A stretch of 55,988 bases of DNA from ZC4RG42 sp003242425. Lineage in GTDB: Bacteria; Pseudomonadota; Gammaproteobacteria; Burkholderiales; SG8-39. Positions 32,456 through 41,271 of the stretch are shown here, one piece after another. The stretch's first letter is position 1, and every line of letters begins with the position of its first letter. The stretch covers positions 1 to 55,988 of the forward strand of contig CALCIE010000088.1 of assembly GCA_937907425.1 (NCBI GenBank), given 5' to 3'. The notes beneath the pieces are model-generated. The model saw nothing but the letters and a program-made list of their open reading frames with translations, did not search any database and was not told where the DNA came from. The translations under genes were made by a program, and so were the position numbers.

Positions 32456-35400
32456 ATGCCGCGAAAAGGAGAACGTATTGCCGTGGTGACTGAAGTGCTC
32501 GCTCGCAGCGATCCTCAAGCATACGAACGGCGGCGCGCGGCAGCCCTGGCGCTGGAGCGCAGCGCCACCGCGGCGCTCAGCTTCGCGGTGTTCGTGATCG
32601 CGGTCTCGGTGATCGGCTGGCTGTTCGACGTGCCGCAGCTCTCCAGCCTCATTCCCGGCTGGCCGCCCATGCATCCCCTCATGGCCGTGTTCGGTATCGG
32701 CGCGGCCGCCACCTTGCGGCTGCTTGCGCGCAATACCTTGTACGCCCGGCGCGCCGCCTATCTGGTCTGCAGCGTCGTCTTCGCCATCGCGCTGCTGGTG
32801 CTCTACGCACAACGCGAGAACGACTGGCATTACGACTTCTCGGCCTATGCGGCCGTTACCGCCACCATCATGCTCGCCGCGATCGGCCTGAAGTTCTGGA
32901 ACCGCTTCTGGGCGCGCCGGCTCGCCGAGCTGTGCGCGGTCACCGCCATGGTGCTCGCGGTGAGCGGCCTGGTCGGCGTCACCTACCGGCTGATGCTGCA
33001 CATGCCGGCGCTGGTCGAACTCTCGCTCGCGGGCGGCCTGTCGATGATCGCACTGGCCTTCGCGGTCATCGCCGGACAGCCCGACAACTGGCTGCTCGAC
33101 AAACTCACCGACCGCAGCGTCGGCGCCATCATGCTGCGCCGCGCGCTGCCGATGGCGGTGCTGTTCCCGATCCTTCTCGGCCTCATCCGCATGGCGGCGC
33201 AGCGCGCCGGCTGGATGGACACCGCGGGCGGCAGTCTTTTCCTCACCCTGCTCACGATTCTCGCGCTGGCGGTCTTCGCGTGGTGGCTCGCGTTCGTGCT
33301 CAACCGCATCGACGCCGAACGCCAGGCGGCGGAACGCGAGGCCGAGACCCAGCGCGAATGGCTGCACGTCACGCTCGGCAGCATCCACGACGCCGTCATC
33401 GCGACCGATCCGGACTGCGTGGTGCGGGTGATGAATCCGGCGGCGGCCTCGCTGCTGGGCGAGCCGGTGGAAAGCCTCATGGGCGAATCGCTCGCCGGGC
33501 GCGTGGCGCTTCTCGACGAAAACCGTCAGCCGGTGGAATGTCCGCTGCGGTCGGTCTTACGCGGCGAGGGCGCGCATGCGCGCGAACTGGTGCTGCGGCG
33601 CGACGACGGCCGGGAAGTGCCGGTGGAAGTCGGCGTCGCGCCGATCCGCGATGCCGAGGGCGCGACGGTCGGCGGCGTGATGGTGATGCGCGACGTGAGC
33701 GAACGGCTGCGTTACGTGCAGGTGCTGCGCGACGCCTACGCCGAGCTCGACCGCCGCGTGGCCGAGCGCACCAGCGCGCTGGAACAGGCCAACGCCGCCC
33801 TGCACGAGACGCTGGCCCTGTTCCGCGGCGTGGCCGAGAGCACGCCCGACCTCATTTTCGTGAAGGACCTGGAGCTTCGCATCGCCATGGCCAACCCGGC
33901 CACCTGCCGGCTGTTCGGCCGCAGCGAACAGGAACTGATGGGCCGGCGTTTCGACGAGCTGATCGACGATGCGGAGCTTGCGCGCACCATCGACGAACAC
34001 GACCGGCGCGTGCTCGATTCCGGACGCGTCGAACGCGTCGAGCAGCTGCTCAAGACGGCCGAAGGCTACCGTACCTTCCTGTCCACCAAATCGCCGTTGC
34101 GCGACGTCAACGGCAGGATCATCGGCCTCATTTCGGTGGCCACCGACATCACCGAGCGCAAGCGCATCGAGAACGATCTGCGCGAGGCGCAGCGCTTCAC
34201 CCAGGGGCTGCTCGATACCGCGCCACTGGTGCTCTATCTGCTCGACCTCGATCACGGCCGCATGGTGTTCGTGAGCGGCATGGTGCAGCAGGTGCTCGGC
34301 TTCGACGCCGAAGCCCTGCGCGGGCTGAGCATGCAGGGGCTGCTCAGGCTGGTGCACCCCGAAGACCGGCGTGCGCTGATGGAACACCTGCGCGGCTACC
34401 GTGACGAGCAGGACGGTCTGCGCACCTTCGAACTGCGCTTCCGCCACCAGGACGGCGACTGGCGCTGGCTGTATTGCCGCGAGCGGCTGTTCGATCCCGC
34501 CGCCCGCACGCGCCTGGTGCTGGGCGTGGCGATCGACGTCAGCGACCGCCGCCAGGCCGAGCGCGAACTGGAGCAGCTCATCGAGGCCGAGAAGCGGCTG
34601 CGCTACGAGGCCGAGCGCGCCAACCGCGCCAAGGACGAGTTCCTCGCCGTGGTCTCGCACGAGCTGCGCTCGCCGCTCAACGCGCTGCGCGGCTGGAGCT
34701 TCCTGCTCGGCAATTCCAACCCGGTCGATCCCGGGCTGCTCGAACGCGCGGTGCAGGCGATCAAGCGCAACGTCGACCACCAGGCACGGCTGATCGACGA
34801 CCTGCTCGACACCTCGCGCATCATGAGCGGCAAGCTCAACCTCGAGCACCGCCCGCTCAATCTCATCGAGACAGTCAATTCGGCCATCGAGGTCGTGCGA
34901 CCGGGGGCGGATGCGAAGCGGCTCGCCATCGTCTTCGAGCATGCGCCGGGGCCGCTCAGCATCGAAGGCGATCCGGCGCGCCTGCATCAGGTGGTGGTCA
35001 ACCTCCTGTCCAACGCCGTGAAGTTCACGCCCGAGGAAGGGCGCATCACCATCACCGCCGGTACCGAGCTCGACATGGCGAGCATCACCGTCACCGACAC
35101 CGGCATCGGCATCGACGCCGAATTCCTGCCGCGGCTGTTCCAGCGCTTCACACAAGCCGATTCCTCCACCACGCGCAAGCACGGCGGGCTCGGCATCGGC
35201 CTTGCGCTCGTGCGTCACCTGGTGGAGCTGCACGGCGGCACTGTCAGCGCCGCGAGCGAAGGGCTGGGCAAGGGCGCGACCTTCACGGTGAAGCTGCCGC
35301 TGCCGAAGGCGCGCGTGATGATGGAGAACCTGCCGGAGAGCAACGAGACGGAAGCCGAGAACGCGCCGCTTGCCGGCGTGCGCATCTGCGCGCTCGACGA

Positions 35401-35818
35401 CGACCCCGATGCGCGCGACATCATCGCCCATGCGCTGAAACGCGCCGGGGCGCAGGTCTACAGCGCTTCTTCCGGCGCCGATCTCATCGCGCTGCTCGAC
35501 GAGCAGCTTCCGCACACGCGCCCGGACATCCTCCTGCTCGATCTCGCCATGCCGGGCGAGGACGGCTTCGGCGTGCTGGCCAGCGTGCGCGCGCTGGAAC
35601 AGCGCAAGGGTCTGTCGGTGGACGAAGCCATCCCCGCCATCGCTGTCACGGCCTTCGCCGAATTGAGCCGGGTACGCATCGTCGAGGCCGGCTTCATCGA
35701 GCGCATGGCCAAGCCTTTCGATCCCGGTGCGCTGGTCGCCACCATCCGCCGCGTGCTCGCGAACAAACGCGGCAAGGGCAACCTGCCGCTTGCGGTGCGG
35801 AGCAGCGCGGCCGGCTGA
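32456..35818 (+). CDS. Membrane-bound multi-PAS hybrid histidine kinase
   Basis: About 1,120 residues. The ATG at 32456 gives the longest reasonable protein; a GTG at 32483 follows AAAAGGAG and may be the true start. Residues ~35-290 contain six or more membrane helices (e.g. LSFAVFVIAVSVIGWLF). Three PAS domains follow (near residues 300-410, 455-575, 580-710), each ending in a PAC sequence such as MRDVSERLRY, ATDITERKRIEN and AIDVSDRRQAER. The kinase has phosphoacceptor His735 (VVSHELRSPLNALRGW) and N/G boxes. The receiver has DDDPDARD, Asp1029 (LLDLAMPG) and Lys in MAKPFDP. The signal and the downstream partner are unknown. Confidence 0.92.
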   Translation: MPRKGERIAVVTEVLARSDPQAYERRRAAALALERSATAALSFAVFVIAVSVIGWLFDVPQLSSLIPGWPPMHPLMAVFGIGAAATLRLLARNTLYARRAAYLVCSVVFAIALLVLYAQRENDWHYDFSAYAAVTATIMLAAIGLKFWNRFWARRLAELCAVTAMVLAVSGLVGVTYRLMLHMPALVELSLAGGLSMIALAFAVIAGQPDNWLLDKLTDRSVGAIMLRRALPMAVLFPILLGLIRMAAQRAGWMDTAGGSLFLTLLTILALAVFAWWLAFVLNRIDAERQAAEREAETQREWLHVTLGSIHDAVIATDPDCVVRVMNPAAASLLGEPVESLMGESLAGRVALLDENRQPVECPLRSVLRGEGAHARELVLRRDDGREVPVEVGVAPIRDAEGATVGGVMVMRDVSERLRYVQVLRDAYAELDRRVAERTSALEQANAALHETLALFRGVAESTPDLIFVKDLELRIAMANPATCRLFGRSEQELMGRRFDELIDDAELARTIDEHDRRVLDSGRVERVEQLLKTAEGYRTFLSTKSPLRDVNGRIIGLISVATDITERKRIENDLREAQRFTQGLLDTAPLVLYLLDLDHGRMVFVSGMVQQVLGFDAEALRGLSMQGLLRLVHPEDRRALMEHLRGYRDEQDGLRTFELRFRHQDGDWRWLYCRERLFDPAARTRLVLGVAIDVSDRRQAERELEQLIEAEKRLRYEAERANRAKDEFLAVVSHELRSPLNALRGWSFLLGNSNPVDPGLLERAVQAIKRNVDHQARLIDDLLDTSRIMSGKLNLEHRPLNLIETVNSAIEVVRPGADAKRLAIVFEHAPGPLSIEGDPARLHQVVVNLLSNAVKFTPEEGRITITAGTELDMASITVTDTGIGIDAEFLPRLFQRFTQADSSTTRKHGGLGIGLALVRHLVELHGGTVSAASEGLGKGATFTVKLPLPKARVMMENLPESNETEAENAPLAGVRICALDDDPDARDIIAHALKRAGAQVYSASSGADLIALLDEQLPHTRPDILLLDLAMPGEDGFGVLASVRALEQRKGLSVDEAIPAIAVTAFAELSRVRIVEAGFIERMAKPFDPGALVATIRRVLANKRGKGNLPLAVRSSAAG

Positions 35819-35844
35819 GGAATGGCGCTTGCCTTGCGCCGGAC

Positions 35845-36147
35845 ATGGATCGCCGGTGTCTTCTGATCGGGATTTTTCTCGCGCTACCGGGCGCGGGTGC
35901 GGTATGCGCCGAAGAGAAGACGCAGGAAGCGACGGGGCAGGTCGCGCCGCATTCCAGCGCAGAGGAAAAGCGCGCCGCGAGCCGGGCGCGCAAGGACGAT
36001 GCGCAATGGATCGAGCGCTGCGACAGGCTCCAGGGCGAGGCGCGGTTCCGCTGCCTGGAAGAGATGCGTGAGGAAATGGTGCGGCGGCTCGAATCGGGCG
36101 AGGCGCCGGCCGCATCGACGGCCGCTGAGCAGCGGAAGGCGGACTAG
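35845..36147 (+). CDS. Small secreted protein with a paired-cysteine motif
   Basis: A 100-residue protein with a signal peptide (MDRRCLLIGIFLALPGAGAVCAEE, cleavage likely after CA). A hydrophilic Ala/Glu/Ser stretch precedes CDRLQGEARFRCLEEMREEM, two Cys ten residues apart, the same layout as CRRLSGEERRNCEREV in 1112-1420. The mature part is a charged helix that could be held by a disulfide in the periplasm. It lies 26 nt after the hybrid-kinase gene and may be co-transcribed. It overlaps the copper-storage-like gene tail-to-tail by 4 bp. Confidence 0.62.
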   Translation: MDRRCLLIGIFLALPGAGAVCAEEKTQEATGQVAPHSSAEEKRAASRARKDDAQWIERCDRLQGEARFRCLEEMREEMVRRLESGEAPAASTAAEQRKAD

Positions 36148-36512
36148 GCTTCGCCCGCCGTGCCCACGGCCAGCCGGCGGCAGGCCACCGCACAGGCGCG
36201 GCAGACCTCCACGCAGTCCTCCATATCCTGTAGCTGTTCGCAACTCACGGCGCAGGCCTCGCACACCTCAGCGCACACGAAACAGAGCTTGTGCTCCAGC
36301 ATCGCGTGCATGATCAGGAAACGCGCAGTGGTGGAGCAGAGGTCCGCGCAGCCCAGCATGAGCGCAATGTGCGAGGGCCGGGCGTGGCGGCCGCTCTTCT
36401 CCAGGCAGACGTTGGCCGTCTTGTCGAGACAGGTGCGGGCGCAGCGCACGCACAGGTCGATGCAGGCCTGAACGTCGGACGATTCGGCGGCGAGGGAACT
36501 TGTTCGAGCCAT
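36144..36512 (-). CDS. Cysteine-rich four-helix-bundle copper storage protein (Csp-like)
   Basis: A 122-residue protein starting MARTSSLAAESSD, with GGGAGA 7 nt upstream. It contains 16 cysteines in CxxxC/CxxC patterns along four helices (CIDLCVRCARTC, LGCADLC, CFVCAEVCEACAVSC, CVEVCRACAVAC) and a few His and Met. This is the pattern of DUF326/Csp proteins, whose bundle interior is lined with thiols that hold many Cu(I) ions. No signal peptide, so it resembles cytosolic Csp3. The copper-containing caa3 oxidase is encoded 1.2 kb away. A sigma-54-like promoter is upstream. Confidence 0.88.
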   Translation of the reverse strand: MARTSSLAAESSDVQACIDLCVRCARTCLDKTANVCLEKSGRHARPSHIALMLGCADLCSTTARFLIMHAMLEHKLCFVCAEVCEACAVSCEQLQDMEDCVEVCRACAVACRRLAVGTAGEA

Positions 36513-36541
36513 CGCGCGATCTCCCATTTTTTGCGCGCTTT

Positions 36542-36558
36542 GTGCAATGCGCGTTCCC
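36542..36558 (-). promoter_or_regulatory. Candidate sigma-54 promoter of the copper-storage-like gene
   Basis: On the minus strand GGGAAC-N5-TTGCAC keeps TTGCA and GG-N10-GC; both boxes equal those at 12635-12651. The -12 GC lies 32 nt before ATG 36512. Confidence 0.45.
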
Positions 36559-36755
36559 GCGGCCTCGGCGCGACGCCGCCTCGCCCCTATGCCGCGACGG
36601 AATGCCGGGATACGCAACCGAGAAGCGGGCCGCGGATCGAGCGGGCGGACCGAAGCGATGATCCATGCATCCGGCATGGCGGCCTCGAGGCCTTTGTCGC
36701 GCGACCGCGTCGCGTTGCGGGACAGCACAGCGGATGCCAAGAGCGGCCCCGCCGC

Positions 36756-37259
36756 TCAGGTAGGCCGTCCCTCCAGATCCTCGGTCGAGCCCACCACCCT
36801 TTCCTTGAAATGGATGATGTCGTCGGTCAGCGAAACCAGGGTGGTGGGAATGCGCGCCTCGAGTTCGGGGAACAGCACTTCCTCTTCCTCGGTCACGTGC
36901 TCCTCGAACAGATCCATGAGGGCGAAGATGTGGTCGTCGTACTCGTTGCTGGACGCGGGAAGGACGCGGATCTCGGCGATGGTCGAGGCGAGCCCTTCGT
37001 GTTCGTCCACCGCGGTGTCGACGAAGTCCGAGTCCTCGTCGTGGATCGCGGGGTAGAACACTTCCAGCTCCACGCGGCTGTGGAGCTCCAGCTGCATGCA
37101 GATCTCCTGCGCGATCGACTGGCGCGAGCTGGCGTCGCTATCCAACGCGTCCTGGTAGGCGTCGAACAGTTGACGCACCGTCTCGTGGTCCGCGCGCAGC
37201 AGATCGGTGGCCAGGACGGCGCCTTCGCCCTTGCCCTGCATCGCGGTGTCGATATCCAT
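36756..37259 (-). CDS. Hemerythrin-like HHE-domain protein
   Basis: A 167-residue cytoplasmic protein starting MDIDTAMQGKGE after AGAGAGAAG. The HHE helices are LLRADHETVRQLFDAY, LHSRVELEVFYPAI, EHEGLASTIAEI and FEEHVTEEEEVLFPEL, giving the His/Glu ligands of a di-iron centre. The C-terminal helix is amphipathic (DDIIHFKERVVG). It is a paralogue of the protein at 27792-28370 but lacks its basic tail. It lies just downstream of the oxidase operon on the same strand, and reading into it from that operon is possible. Confidence 0.87.
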   Translation of the reverse strand: MDIDTAMQGKGEGAVLATDLLRADHETVRQLFDAYQDALDSDASSRQSIAQEICMQLELHSRVELEVFYPAIHDEDSDFVDTAVDEHEGLASTIAEIRVLPASSNEYDDHIFALMDLFEEHVTEEEEVLFPELEARIPTTLVSLTDDIIHFKERVVGSTEDLEGRPT

Positions 37260-37354
37260 GATCTTCTCTCTGTAGTCCGGATGCCCGCAGTGCAGCAGCA
37301 AGCGTTCCCGTTTTGCGTTCGGCGTGAAGCGGGCAGCGGCACTTGTCCTGGACA

Positions 37355-37720
37355 TCAAGGCGGTACGCAAAGCGTGATCCAGAGCGTCGGCAGAGCGGAC
37401 CACAGCACGGCGACCGCGCCAGCGGCCGCAGCCGCCGCGGCGATCCAGGCGATGAAAGGCTGTCCGTCCTGCTGCGCCTCCTTGCGCCAGCGGCCGCGAA
37501 GCGCCTGATGGAGGATGTGCCACTGCGCGCCCAGGGCGAGCAGCGTCATCAACATGACCACCACGCGCACCGTGGAGAAGCCCAGCACTTCGCTTCCGGG
37601 ATTGCCGTGGGCGCAGACCAGCGCGACGTAGACGTAGACCGCGGCGAAATGCGCCGCCCAGACGAGCAGGCCCGCGCCCATGCGCAAGGCGGTGAGGGCG
37701 AAGGAACGTTCCGCGCTCAT
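37355..37720 (-). CDS. Small membrane protein of the cytochrome oxidase operon
   Basis: A 121-residue protein whose ATG overlaps the stop of the CoxA-CoxC gene (ATGA). Three membrane helices are visible (LRMGAGLLVWAAHFAAVYVYVALV, VRVVVMLMTLLALGAQWHILHQAL and IAWIAAAAAAAGAVAVLWSAL). I do not recognise a named subunit; the place in the operon suggests a small oxidase subunit or assembly factor. It could occupy the place of subunit IV in caa3 oxidases, but similarity is not clear. Confidence 0.7.
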   Translation of the reverse strand: MSAERSFALTALRMGAGLLVWAAHFAAVYVYVALVCAHGNPGSEVLGFSTVRVVVMLMTLLALGAQWHILHQALRGRWRKEAQQDGQPFIAWIAAAAAAAGAVAVLWSALPTLWITLCVPP

Positions 37721-40212
37721 GCGAGCCTCGGATAGCCGTGCAGCAGGGCGAGGGTGAGCAGTCCCTGGGCCGCGGTGTAGAGCCACATCAGCCGGGTGTT
37801 GTCGAACGTGACGCGCCGCGCGGCATCGAGCAGGCCGTACCAGGAACGCGCCAGCGTGTAGAGCTGCATGGTCGCGGTCGCCGCCACATAGAAGCCGAGC
37901 AGGGACAGGAGCGCATACACCGCCGCGCCGTAGCCGGATTCGGCGGGCGAAAGCGCACCGTGTGCGCGCAGCGCGAGCGCGAACGCGGCAAGGAGCGTGA
38001 CGAGACCCGCAACGATTGCGATGCGGCTCGCGCGTTTGCGGTCGAGGCGCTTGCTTGCGTATTGCGCACAGGGCACGCTCGCCACGAACAGCGCGGCGGC
38101 AAGCGCGGGCATGCCGAGACCGGGCAACGCGTCCGCCGCGGGCCAGTATTCGGGCGAGACCGTCCACAGGAACAGATAGGCGAACACCGCCGACAGGAAC
38201 ATCGAGCCCATCACCAAGAGCAGCACGACCGTCGCCCACCAGGCATGCGACACGGGACCGCTCGCGTACACCGGCAGGCGGATGCCGCCGCCGATGTCCG
38301 CGGGCGGGTGCGTCGCGCCGGGATCGGTGGTCCAGGCCCAGCGCCATATCGCCGCGATCGCGACGATGCCGCCGGCGAGCGCGGGCACCACGAGCTTGAC
38401 CGTGAGCAGCAGGAAGAAAGCGGCGGTGCCGAGTGCGGCGATGAAGGAGGACCACGCCGGCCCCGGCAGTTGCAGGATGTATTGCGGCCGCGCGTCGACC
38501 GGATGGGTGACGATGGTCTCGCGCCTGCCCGTGGGCGCGTCCGGCAGATACCAGTGGCCGGCTTCGATCTCCTCGCAAAGCGTCGGCCGTTCCCACAAGG
38601 GCTCGCGGCCGTTCACGGCGGGAATGCTGCGCAGCGCATAGACGCTGTTCGGCACCCATTCCAGCGTGCCGGCGTTCCATACGTTGCCCGTGTCCGCCGC
38701 GCCGGTCGGACGGAAATTGCGCGCCAGGTCGATGAGGAACAGCAGTACCCCGGACGCGAGCACGAAGGCGCCGACGGTGGAGAGCAGGTTGAGCGGTCCC
38801 CAGCCGAGCGATTCGGCGTAGGTGTAGACGCGCCGGGGCATGCCCGCCATGCCGGTAATGTGCATGGGGAAGAAAGCCAGATTGAAGCCGATGAACATCA
38901 GCGCGAACACCCAACGTCCGAGCTTTTCGGACAAGGTGCGTTTGCTGACGGTCGGAATCCAGTAATACATCGCCGCGAAGAGCGGAAACACCATGCCGCC
39001 GATCAGCACGTAATGGAGATGGGCGACGACGAAATAGCTGTCGTGCGCCTGCCAGTCGAAGGGTACGAGCGCGACCATGACGCCCGTCAGCCCGCCCAGC
39101 ACGAAGATGAAAAGGAACCCCAGCAGGAACAGCGTGGGCGTGCAGAGCCGCGCTTTGCCGGCGGCGAAGGTGGCGATCCAGGCGAAGACCTGAATGCCGC
39201 TCGGCACCGCCACCGCCATGCTCGCCGCGGTGAATAAGCTGAGCGAGAGCTGCGGAATGCCGGTGGTGTACATGTGATGCACCCACAGCCCGAAGCTGAG
39301 GAAGCCGGTCGCGAGCAGCGCGAGCACCGTCAGCCGGTAGCCCATCAGCGGCGTCTGCGCCATTGCCGGCACCATCATCGACACCATGCCCGCGGCGGGC
39401 AGAAAAATGATGTACACCTCGGGATGCCCGAAGAACCAGAACAGGTGCTGCCACAGCAGCGGGTCGCCGCCTTTGTCCGCCATGAAGAAAGGCCAGTGGA
39501 AGGCGCGCTCCAGTTCCAGGAGCAGCGTGCACACGATCACCGCCGGAAAGGCGAACACGATCATGCCGCCCAGCACCAGCATCGCCCAGGCGAAGACCGG
39601 CATTTGCGAGAGCTTCATGCCCGGCGCGCGGGTGCGCAGGATGCCGACGATGAGCTCGATCGCGCCGGCGATGGCGGAGATCTCGATGAAGCCGATGCCG
39701 AGCAGCCAGAAGTCGTTGTTGACGCCGGGCGAGAACACGATGCTGGAGAGCGGCGGATAGAGGAACCAGCCGCCGTCGGGCGCGACGTCGAAGAACAGAC
39801 TTGCGAAGAACACCAGCCCGCCGACCAGATAGGCCCAGTAGGCGTAGGCGGACAGGCGCGGAAAGGGCAGGTCGCGCGCGCCGAGCATGTTGGGCAGCAG
39901 GAGCACGCCCACCGCTTCCACTGCCGGCACGGCGAAGAGGAACATCATCACCGTGCCGTGCATGGTGAAGAACTGGTTGTAGGTCTCAGGACCGAGGAAC
40001 TGGTTCTCCGGCACGGCGAGCTGCACGCGCATCAGCAGCGCGAGGATGCCCGCGAGGATGAAGAACAGGAGCGCCGTACCGACATAGAACATGCCGATGT
40101 AGGTGTTGTTCACCGCGCTCAGGAAGCGCCAGCCCGAAGGCGGGCGCCAGATGGCGAGCAGCTTTTCGTATTCGCCTCGCGGGCGCAGGCCGGGATTGGG
40201 CAGCTCGGTCAT
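37717..40212 (-). CDS. caa3-type cytochrome c oxidase, fused subunits I and III
   Basis: 831 residues. The N-terminal ~560 are subunit I with about 12 helices: heme a ligand His85, the HPEVY element with CuB His263, Glu265 and Tyr267, the CuB His pair in GLWVHHMY, and AHLHYVL with the heme a/a3 ligands. The last ~200 residues resemble subunit III (AWWATVVLLLVMGSMFLSAVFAYLFLW). D-channel entry Asp114 is present (GARDLPFPRLSAYAYW), but the positions equal to Rhodobacter Asn121 and Asn139 are Val103 and Ser121. The enzyme reduces O2 with electrons from cytochrome c and pumps protons. It is preceded by an exchanger gene at 40214-41269. Confidence 0.95.
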   Translation of the reverse strand: MTELPNPGLRPRGEYEKLLAIWRPPSGWRFLSAVNNTYIGMFYVGTALLFFILAGILALLMRVQLAVPENQFLGPETYNQFFTMHGTVMMFLFAVPAVEAVGVLLLPNMLGARDLPFPRLSAYAYWAYLVGGLVFFASLFFDVAPDGGWFLYPPLSSIVFSPGVNNDFWLLGIGFIEISAIAGAIELIVGILRTRAPGMKLSQMPVFAWAMLVLGGMIVFAFPAVIVCTLLLELERAFHWPFFMADKGGDPLLWQHLFWFFGHPEVYIIFLPAAGMVSMMVPAMAQTPLMGYRLTVLALLATGFLSFGLWVHHMYTTGIPQLSLSLFTAASMAVAVPSGIQVFAWIATFAAGKARLCTPTLFLLGFLFIFVLGGLTGVMVALVPFDWQAHDSYFVVAHLHYVLIGGMVFPLFAAMYYWIPTVSKRTLSEKLGRWVFALMFIGFNLAFFPMHITGMAGMPRRVYTYAESLGWGPLNLLSTVGAFVLASGVLLFLIDLARNFRPTGAADTGNVWNAGTLEWVPNSVYALRSIPAVNGREPLWERPTLCEEIEAGHWYLPDAPTGRRETIVTHPVDARPQYILQLPGPAWSSFIAALGTAAFFLLLTVKLVVPALAGGIVAIAAIWRWAWTTDPGATHPPADIGGGIRLPVYASGPVSHAWWATVVLLLVMGSMFLSAVFAYLFLWTVSPEYWPAADALPGLGMPALAAALFVASVPCAQYASKRLDRKRASRIAIVAGLVTLLAAFALALRAHGALSPAESGYGAAVYALLSLLGFYVAATATMQLYTLARSWYGLLDAARRVTFDNTRLMWLYTAAQGLLTLALLHGYPRLA

Positions 40213-40213
40213 T

Positions 40214-41269
40214 TCAGCGCAGTCGGTAGAGCACGGCGAGGCCGCCGAAGTAGAAGATCAGCACGATCAGCGAATCGAGGCCCATGCGCAGCACCACGGT
40301 GTCGCGCCGCTCCAGCAGGCCCACCACATAGACCGCCACCAGCGCGACGAGCAGCAGGGCGGCGAAACCGGAAAAGGCGCCCGCCTCGGTAAGGACGGGC
40401 GCGCCCGCGTACACCGCATCGACCAGGAACACCAGCGCGACGTTGAACATCGCGGTGCCGAACACTTCCGACACCGCCATGACGTAGCGGCCCAGCTTCA
40501 CCGCGCCGTAGATGGTGCTCATCTCCGGCAGCGAGGTGACGAAGGCGAGCACCACCGCGCCGACGAAGCTCGCCCCGAGGCCGCTCTGTTCGGCGATCGC
40601 CTCGCCGGTGCGGGCGAGCGCATAGCCGGCGACGAGGATGGACGCCGCCGCGATCACGGTTTTGACGATCAGGCGGACGAGACGCTCGTCGCTTTCCCCG
40701 CGCGGCGCGTCAGGGAGGCCATCGCCGGTGTCGAGCGCTTTGCCGCCGGTCGTCGCGGCGGTTCCCGGAACCCACGCATCGCGCGCGTGCGCGATGGTCC
40801 AGATCGCGGCGAGGTAGATGCACAGGATGGCCCAGCACCAGAGGCCCACGCCCAGCAGCGGCCGGTCGCCGACCACCACGCCGGCGACGAACATCGCCAG
40901 CATCAGGATCAGCAGCACGCCCTGGATGAGCGCGCTGGGCTTCGCCACCACATGCGTGAGCGCGCCGCGGACCAGCAGCGCGTCGGCAAGCGCGAGCAGC
41001 GTCACCTGCAGCGCCGCGCCGCCGAGCAGGTTGTTGATCGCGAGCGCCGCCACGTCGTCGAGCGTGGACGTGACGGTGATGGCGATTTCCGGCAGCGAGC
41101 TCACGGCCGCGAGCAGCAGCATGCCGATCACCGCCTGACCGATGCCGCTGCGTTCGGAAATCGCCGCGGCGTAGCGCGACAGCCGCGTGCCGGCGAGCCA
41201 TACCACCGCACCCGCCACGGCGAGGGCGAGGAGATTGAACGACAGCGGAAGGTTCGCAAAGTCGGGCAC
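40214..41269 (-). CDS. Sodium/calcium exchanger family membrane protein
   Basis: A 351-residue membrane protein with the two inverted alpha repeats of the CaCA superfamily: SSLPEIAITVTSTLDDVAALAINNLLGGAALQ and TSLPEMSTIYGAVKLGRYVMAVSEVFGTAMFN. Hydrophobic helices surround them, with a hydrophilic central loop (PGTAATTGGKALDTGDGLPDAPRGESDER). The start is GTG 41269, with GGAG 5 nt upstream; another GTG lies at 41275. The usual GN-x2-GSN loop reads NNLLGGA in the first repeat and SEVFGTAMFN in the second, so ion selectivity may differ from typical Na+/Ca2+ exchangers. It is two bases downstream of coxB and precedes coxA. Confidence 0.87.
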   Translation of the reverse strand: MPDFANLPLSFNLLALAVAGAVVWLAGTRLSRYAAAISERSGIGQAVIGMLLLAAVSSLPEIAITVTSTLDDVAALAINNLLGGAALQVTLLALADALLVRGALTHVVAKPSALIQGVLLILMLAMFVAGVVVGDRPLLGVGLWCWAILCIYLAAIWTIAHARDAWVPGTAATTGGKALDTGDGLPDAPRGESDERLVRLIVKTVIAAASILVAGYALARTGEAIAEQSGLGASFVGAVVLAFVTSLPEMSTIYGAVKLGRYVMAVSEVFGTAMFNVALVFLVDAVYAGAPVLTEAGAFSGFAALLLVALVAVYVVGLLERRDTVVLRMGLDSLIVLIFYFGGLAVLYRLR

Positions 41270-41271
41270 GC

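Noticed and set aside
35823..35839. TGGCGC-N5-TTGCGC, a sigma-54-like match before the 35845 gene
   Set aside because: Transcription would start at or after the ATG at 35845, so it cannot serve this gene as annotated; likely chance.
33557..36193. 878-codon open frame antisense to the hybrid kinase gene
   Set aside because: It is the antisense shadow of a well-supported multi-domain kinase.
37365..37381. Minus-strand TGGATC-N5-TTGCGT upstream of the hemerythrin-like gene
   Set aside because: It lies in the end of an upstream gene, about 110 nt from the start codon, and the -24 box has two mismatches.
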